NCBI RefSeq assembly: GCF_954871325.1
Contig: NC_088775.1
Coordinates: forward strand, 13,617,561-13,681,560
Source: Gordionus sp. m RMFG-2023
Taxonomy: Eukaryota; Nematomorpha; Gordioida; Chordodea; Parachordodidae
Reading direction: 5' to 3'
DNA length: 64,000 nucleotides
The position numbers were made by a program, and so were the translations under genes. Positions 50,201-59,200 of this stretch are shown here, in pieces. How positions within the stretch are numbered: position 1 is the first letter of the stretch; every line of letters begins with the position of its first letter. The notes under the pieces were generated by a model. That model searched no databases. It was not told the origin of the DNA and saw only the letters and a program-made list of their open reading frames with translations.

Positions 50201-53200
50201 AGGAGTTAGTCTCAAAATAAAGTCCTTATTGGCAGGTAAAATAGACGACTCGACTGTTAAAAATTACATCTCGAACCAGTTACAAATTTTTCTTTCCGAA
50301 ACTACAGACATGCCAATTATAAATGAACAACTATATGATAACAATGAAAATGTGTATGACAACAATGATAGATACGAAACCATTTATAACATAATCAAAG
50401 ATTTGGTAAGTTTCGAGAGAATGGAACTGGGAGTTTACGTATGCGATCATGCACTTCAAATATTTCGAAATATCAATCAGATCGGAGAGATATTATTACT
50501 TAAAATTAATATTCATTTGAAGTTTAAACAAGAATACAAGGCAATGAAACTGCTAAACTCTTTTTTATTAGGTTTATTTTTATATAATATAGTCTTTCAG
50601 TATTTTATCGGGATGAGCCAAAAATAAATAAATTTTAGATATATTATTTTAAAATATATTTAATAAAAAATATATAAATAAATACTTATAACTCAATTAG
50701 AGCCCTGAACACCCGCCTAATCTAACCGAACTCTCGTCAGTCAGACTAGGATTTACTAATTTAATTAGTTTACAAATAAAACAAATTTGGTATAAGTTTA
50801 CTACCATCAGTAGTCTGATGGGTTATATGGGATCCCAAACACATTAAAATTAATGACTTAAAAGCGATTATTTATTATGACCTCAAATACCTAGTGATGG
50901 GTTGAATGAAAAGAACTATTATTAGTGGGGTGGGGGGAATAAATTATTTTTATTCAATAAAAATAAAAAAATTCGAATACATTTGTTTATTTTAAATTTA
51001 TATCAAATTAATTATAATTTTAATATTTCTATAAAATTTGAATTTAATTCTTAAAAATGAGGTCGTTGGAAGTCAAATTAAAATTTTAAGATAAAAAAAA
51101 ATATGAAGTTGTATCGATGTTTAAATTCCCTATCTCAAAAATGTCTCCAATCCCATTTGTTCCCATAAATATGTATCGAATGAAGTATTGAGATACTTTC
51201 TAAACTGTTCTAAATGATATTGCTAATTAGTGTTGCTATGTTAAACGGCTCGATTTTAAAAAAAGGCTAAATAATGATTTTAGCTTAGAATATTAGGTAA
51301 GCTTAGAGATTTTGCTCGTAGATGGTAGAAATGTTTGGACATCTATTAATGAAATCTCGTGGCTTGTGTCTTATTTTTTGGCTAAAATATTGGGTTAGGC
51401 ATTTTTAAAAATCTAGCTTACTTAATGACTCTAATAGAAAACACGTATCATATCATGTTTATAATTATTTTTAAATTATTTTTTATAAAAATTTTAGAAT
51501 GTTGTCAATCTAAGTGCTTTTCGCCTCACGTTTTGAAAAATTTCAAAGTGCTCATATGGAACCAAGCTTCCCAACATTACGAAGTATTATGATTATATAA
51601 AATTTATACGTGGTAGCTCATAGTCCTATAACAGGGGGAAGAGTTGGTAAGTATATAAGATACACAAATAATGAATCTTATCTAGAATTTTTTTTATAAA
51701 ACTACATTGTTAGCTGTAGATATTGAAACAATTTTATTTTACATTTCTAATATAAATATTTTTAAATTTTATCCTATTTAATTAATAAATTATATTTATT
51801 AAATATCTGTCCAAGTTTATTTCTTTCCAATTTAGGACAATTGATCAAAAAAAATTCACACATAATTGGATTTAATCATATATTTTTATATATAATAAAT
51901 CTAATAATAAACTACATTTAAAAAAATGGTTGGTTTAATTAACAATTTGAGTTTTAATAAAATATTTTTCAATTTTGTTTATGGACACCTTACATGATTA
52001 TAATAAAAAATATATCTAAATTTACCTTGGGAATATATCTTTAATTAGATACCCTCGAAACCTATATTTTAATGAATCCCGGAAAAAATCCCCGGAAAAA
52101 ACCCCCAGGAAAAAAAACCCCCGGAAAAAACCCCTGGATTTTTTTCTTCATATTTATAGAATTTACTTATGACCTATTAATATTATATTTTTATTTGGAT
52201 TATAATGGATATACTCATATTAATAATGTATAGATAGATTAGTATTTTAGAAAAAAATATTATAAAATATAATATATTAATAAGCTAAATTTCTCTAGGC
52301 CCTAATTCATTATTTAAAGATCACTCATATATCCTTCCATAAAAAATGCTTAAACAAGAATAAATGCTGAAGTTCAAATTGGTACTAGGAAAAAGGTACC
52401 CCAGTAAAATAACCCATGTATTTCTTATTTTCGTAAAGGTTATTTGCTATAGTAATAAATACAATATTAAGTAGACTAAATTTGACAAATATATTTATTT
52501 TATTGATAAATCATGATTATGTATATAAATTTAATAATTTAGAATAATAATTATATTGATTGACATCGAATATTGAAGGAAATCGCTCTTATAAACAATG
52601 GAAGACTTCGCACCCCATCACGGTATTCCTCGCAAAATTTCTTTAACCGAATCTGGGTATTATAACTCTGCGATTTTTTTTCGGTACTATCTACACGCCA
52701 TTGTTTAAGTTTAGTTTCATCGATAGCCACCTCGCATTAAATTTTTTTAAATCAATACCCATATTGATGGGTGTTTATTCCCAACCAGATTTAAAAAAAC
52801 GATGAATCCAACCTTCGCATTGATTATTTCTACGTTCTTCGTCGGATAAACTGATTCACGTTCCAAGTTAGGAAATCTTGGCTCAATCCGACACGTTTAG
52901 AATTGATAATTGCATCTTGTGACAAATTGTATAATTATAAAAACAAAATCCCCGGTTTTTCCCGGGGGTTTTTTTCTTGGGGGTTTATTTTCGGGGGTTT
53001 TTTTTCCTATTACCATATTTTAATATCTCTGCATAGATGAACTTATTACACAAATATTATTATTAGAATTCTCGGTTATTGGGAGGGGAGAGGGGAGCAT
53101 CAGCATCATTGGCTTAGGAGTGTCCAAAGTGTTGCTTCTACGATTTTTAAAGTTTTTTTATATCAAATAAGCCTTTAAATTATATCATACTATTTTACAT

Positions 53201-56200
53201 AAAGAATATCTTTCTATTCTTGATGTATTTACTTTACTCAAGGTGTTAAGTTGTTACTTTGAAATTTTGTAATATATTATTTTCAGCATAACTAAGTATT
53301 GTTTAAACAACTCAATTTTTAAAAATGGCTAACCCATAATTTTAGCCAACAAAATATTATGCAAGCCTAGAGATTATGCATTTAGATGGCAGAAAGGTAT
53401 AAACATCTAAATCTCTAGGCTTGTGTATATTTTTTTTTAGCTATTAGCCATTTTTAAAAATCGAGTCGTTTAACATCACTAAACATAATATAAAATACCC
53501 GCTAAAAAAAATAATTTTTCACTGATAAAAAAAACAATAGAATGAATGGTATGAGAAATCCTTAGAATACTATAATTTGGCTCTGAAGTTTGATGCGTCG
53601 ACTGGAGGTTGTTCAAAACAAGAGTCAAGCGGAACCCATAGAAATATTTGTCAATGTTATTTGCAAATGCACAAATATAAAGAAGTTTCCTTCTTTTTTT
53701 AAAGATAAAATTATATATAATGAGATCAGCAGATGATTCTTTTAATTTCACACTCTCTTACGGCACGATCTGGCTCCAGACCATTAGGTCTCTAACTATA
53801 ATAAATTTACCAGAGTTGCATGTTGTAACTACAGCTATGTGCGTTTTGATTTCAGATGTTAACCAATCAATATAGAATATTTAAACCACGATCTCTCTAA
53901 TAATACTTTTAATTATTAAAAATTAAGGGATGGGAAGTTATATGCAATGTTGCCAAGGATTTCGAAAATTACGATATTAAAAAAGATATGATGCCTGTCA
54001 CCAAGGATAATATAATATTAGATGATACGATCAAAGATAATCTATCTCTCAAAACGTGTTATTTGTTATGCAAAGCAGGAGTTTTTCTCGAACGAGAGGA
54101 TGTAGTCTGCCACTGTTTGTTGAAAATGGTCGCCTGTAAAAATGATAATATTGATGACTTTAACGTCTTTTTGTGTGGTATAACTCAGCTGGCATTTGAG
54201 GTATATCAAACTTCCCTCCTCTAATTTGGTTCCTAAGGGTTCTTTTTATTAAGTATTGTTAGAATATACACTTATATAAGCACTTATCTACTTTGAAGTT
54301 TTTAGAACCCACTAATTAGGGCCAGAGTTGTTAAACGCTACTTTTAAAAGTAGCGCGTTACCGCTCTCGCTATTTGTTTAGAAAAGTAGCGCGCTACCGC
54401 TATCGCTATTTGTCAAAAAAAGTAGCTCGCTATTAGCTATTGTTTTTTAAAAGTAGCTTTAGCTACTTTTTATAAAAAAAATTTACAAACTAATTTTTTA
54501 TTTTTTTCTTATAATGTTATTGTATAGTAAATATATAAAAATCAACATTTATAAATATTAAAATATAGTTAGTTTTGATTATAAAAAAATTTATGTAATA
54601 AAAATAAATATTTATGGTAATTTGTTGCATTTTAATAATAAAATCATTTCAATATTATCATCCCCAAGTCTAGAGCGACGATCAGAAAGTATAAGTTTTG
54701 CCTTATTAAATAATCTTTCGACACTAGCACTTGAGGGTAAGGGCGTATTTAATCTTATATACATATTTTTAATATAATATAGATTATCAATAATTTTATT
54801 TGCAAGTACACCGTATGTCTGGCATCCTATTATCATTTTGAGGGCTAATGCCACAGATCTTCTTTTTAATGTTCTAGGGTCTAGCCAATGGCCTGTGATT
54901 ACCAAATAAGCTTAAAAAATTTAATCAGATCAATTTATAAATATAAATAAGTTTTTACCTTCTGTTATGTGTTCAACTATCTCCCGTGGTACATATATAT
55001 GATATCTCTGATAACTCTACTATTAGAGCATCTTTCATCATTTTAAAATATTTGCTATTTTATTCATTAGTGTCTGGGGGCATAAAATTGTTGTACCAGG
55101 GGATAGAGTTTTAATTATCATGGTAAATGATGAATTATCAACTAAGGACATTGGCTGAACTGTATAAATTATAAAATCAACAATAACTTTATCAGCCAAT
55201 TTCTGAGAAATATTGTCATTTGCATTATTAATTAATTTGGTTTGAATTGAATTAGTCTTTTTGGATGTAGAGTCGCCTATACCAAAATTATTTAGATGTT
55301 TCTCGATTTCCTTAAAACTCATGAACAGTCTTATAAAATAAATATTCTTAGAATGTAAAAATGACAATTTACCTTTAGGTGTTTCTTGAGGTTATAGCTA
55401 CTGGATTGATTTGAGGAAATATTTTTTTTTGCATTTTAAACAAATAAATTTGAAACCAGTTTTGGTTATATATTTATTTTAAAAAATTTTCAAATCTAGG
55501 GAATGGGAAATTTGTATTATAGCTATTAAAAACAATTTCTTCCCTGGTATCTTCCATTTCATTAATATCATTGTCTGAATCACTTTCAAAGATTTGGATA
55601 TCCATAGGCGATGACAATTTAAATTATTAACAAGTGATTTAGGTTTATAATACAAATGAAAATATAAATTACAAATTGAAATTATATTTTAATTTCAAAA
55701 TTAAAGAATAAATCATAAAAATTATAAATAATTATGATAATATATTTAAATTTTCATGTTTACACTTACCTTCATTATATTTTTTAAAAGTAGCGAAGTA
55801 GCGGCTACTTTCAAAAAAAGTAGCGCGGTAAAAAATTAAATAATTAAAAAATAGTAGCCGCTATTAGCTATATCTACCAAAAAAGTTAGCTCACTACTTT
55901 AACAACTCTGATTAGGGCATACCATGACATCATATTAATAATATGGTGTAAATAACATAGTATAATTAAAGAATATTTTACACCAGAATATCATAAATTA
56001 TCCACATTTCTGGAGGGAAGAAGGGGGATTTATATATTTTTTCTCCAATAGAACAAAGAGGATACCTTAATAATCTGAAACGAGCACTATTTAATCTGAA
56101 AATTCCTGTCCCAAATGAGCAGATATTTTTAAGCTATATAACATACGATAAAAAAATATTAAAATAATAAAATTTCTATAAAAAATTTTGTTGTTGAGAT

Positions 56201-59200
56201 TATTATAAGTACTTTCATAAAGAATTTAATAAGATCTTTTATTACAAATTTAAAGTACCGTATAACCTTTTGAATTTAGATGTGTGGTGAAAAGGTAATC
56301 AAACAAGCATTAAGAGTACTAGTCGATAACTGCACTGAAGATATATGTATCATACAGGGAGCTAAATGTCTAATAAGGTTATTTTAAAAATAAAACTTTT
56401 TTAGCATTCGCAATCTAATTGGCTTTTAAATAACTAATAATTAATTCTAGTGGAGTAGCTAGCTCTCGCAGGATTTGGATCATATGAATATCAATCGTAT
56501 TTTGTCGGACATATTCGTTTTTAAATCTCTTCTTTATTATTCATAATATTTAAAAGACTATATCTAACGGATAATATGATCGCAGACAACGAAATGAAGA
56601 ATGTGATATCATTGTTAGATAAATGCTATGATAAACTTGCCGAAATGTTATTAAATAATCAAAGATCAGTAGAAACAAATAAAAAAGAGGAAAATGTTTT
56701 AGAAATTTTAAAGGAGCTAAATCAATCCGCTGACTGGTTTTCAACGATATGTGAGAAAATTTATCATTCACTTACATACATCATCGACATTATTAAATAT
56801 TAAGATTTATAGTATATATTTATATTAGTAATATGAACTATACGCTAAGTTAAATTTTCCTATTGTACATTCATTTAAGTATATATAACTTTACAAATAG
56901 ATATTTATTAATAATGTTTTGGAAGGTTGGTCTAAAAAAATATGTACCTTATTAGTATATTTATAAAAATATTCAACTATTGAATTAAATTTGTACGATC
57001 ATCTGTCAATTTTATTAGAATCAAGGTCTTATCACTTAACCATGCTGAAAGTTGTTTTTTTTTATGTAGAAAATTCCTAAATAATTTACCCTAATAGAAA
57101 AGTTTATTCGAATTAATATAGGATTTTTGAGCTGGTCTTTACTCCCTAGCGACATTTTATATATATATTACAAAACCGATATTAATTAGATAAAATATTT
57201 TATCTATAAATAAAGTTAATAAGAACAAAATAATCGTTTGTACTCATTATAAAGAAAAACGTTAATTTGTATGTAAAGGAGTTTAATTATTAGTAATAGA
57301 ATGGTAAATTTAAATTTAGTAATATGAATTAAACGGGCGAGGCTTGATAAAGAAATACTATGTAATATTTTGGAGAGTGTAAATCTGTAAATCTTACAAA
57401 TATTACTTTTGAGGATCGGAAATTGATGTTTTCTGCTTTATATGAAATATTTCCCTCGATCATCTGTTTTATCGAAGAAAGGGAATGCGATACGGTGGGA
57501 GGGGGGTTGGCGACTCAAGAGAAAATGTAGTCACTTGCTTATACATTGAATTTGATCGTTTTTTATTTTATTTTTTATACTATAATATAGGTTGGAATTT
57601 AGCCGCAGATTCAACTTCAAACCAAGGGTGTGAATATGATTTTTTCGAGTATTCATTCAAAGTATTAACAAACTAAATTTATAAAATCACCCCCCCCCAA
57701 TCCCCCTCCCCCTTTAACTTTAATTATTACTTTATGGGGAAAAAATAAGTATATATGTAATTAACAAAATTTTTATATAAATGAATCTAAATTATGTATT
57801 TCTTTTCTACCAGTGTTTGTATATACTAACTAATTCGATTTAATTATAAAAAAAATATGCATCTATCAAAGTTTTCCGCGTTATTATCCCATGATGAAAT
57901 TCTAACTTCCAAACCTGAATACAAGGTAAGGCAAATCAAAAGCCTTTTATTTTCTAGTCTATTCAAAAAACGTCTTTATGAATCCGTACCCGTTAAAAAA
58001 GATTCAATATCATCAGTCGAAGAATCAAATTTTGATTTAAATGACGAAATATCAGAACACGAAGCTATGTATGTAGATCAGGAAGTAGAATCTGATAGAA
58101 ATAGAGGGAAAGAAAATCTGCTAAGCTCATCATTAAGTTATTTGTCCATTTTAAAGACCATTTTTATGGCGGAAGATGAACTTCTTTACAGAGGTAAACT
58201 ATTTTTTTTTTAATTTATGTGTATAATGCTCAGGAAAATATGATTAATTATATATAGATAGCGTAATTCAAAATTTTATTTTTTTTAAAAAAAAAATTTA
58301 AGGATTTTAAATAAACTAATTTAAGATTTTATTTTAAATATCAAAAAATATATTTGTCGTATTGGGGTAAATGATGTATATATCCTAAAAGATTGGCGAT
58401 TCACTAATAAAAAGTATTCATAAATAGGGCACCATTTTATGGTTAACACTTCGACTAATTGTCATATTTATTATTATATGAATGTAATTTCATTTAATCG
58501 GCATACAAACCACAAAATGGGACTACACTGGAAATCTAGTAATATATACATCAATTATTGGGATATGGAATCCATAAGGATTTGAAATCTCTTAATTTTA
58601 TATCATTTACTATGGGCCATTTTTAGTGGGGAATATCTTATTTGACCGGAAATATATTCCAGCTAATACAGAGTACCCACCTTATGAATTTCAAACATTT
58701 TGCCGCTAATCTTTGAACTATCCTTAACTTATGTTCATATTTATATTGATTTTTTCATATTTTTTTTTCTCTTTAGCTTTCACCTTTTCTGGTGGTATGA
58801 TCCTTCAATGTCTCTCTACACTTTATGTTATTCATACTATCTCTTTTATCTTTATACTTCTTCATATTGGCTCTAACTTGTTGGCCCATTGAAGTTTTGA
58901 CCTTCCTCTTTTACGTTTACCCATCACTCCCATACTCTCAACCTTATTTCCTATGTAGTTCATAGGCCTTCTCGTTGTATGTCCATACCACCTAAGTCTG
59001 ATTACCATTATCTTAGTCTTAATGGGCACTACCTTTAAACTTCCTAGTATTCTTGTACTTCGCACCTTATCCTTTCTTGTTACCCCAGCAATCATCCTCA
59101 GCATTCACATCTCCATAGTTTGTAGACTTCTATCGTCTGATTCTTTGGTTGGCCATGTTTCCGAACTATATAGAATAGTTGGTTGTACTATGGAACTATA

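Larger units (their letters stand above)
54323..55910 (-). mobile_element. hAT element with perfect 8-bp duplication, 1.59 kb
   Basis: Flanked by ATTAGGGC on both sides. Ends CAGAGTTGTTAAACG and CTTTAACAACTCTG, with subterminal AAAAGTAGC/GCTACTTTT words. Minus-strand transposase pieces, with the middle missing, so an internally deleted copy. A hAT family distinct from the GTAACG one. In the TEX11 intron 54201-56279. Confidence 0.93.
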
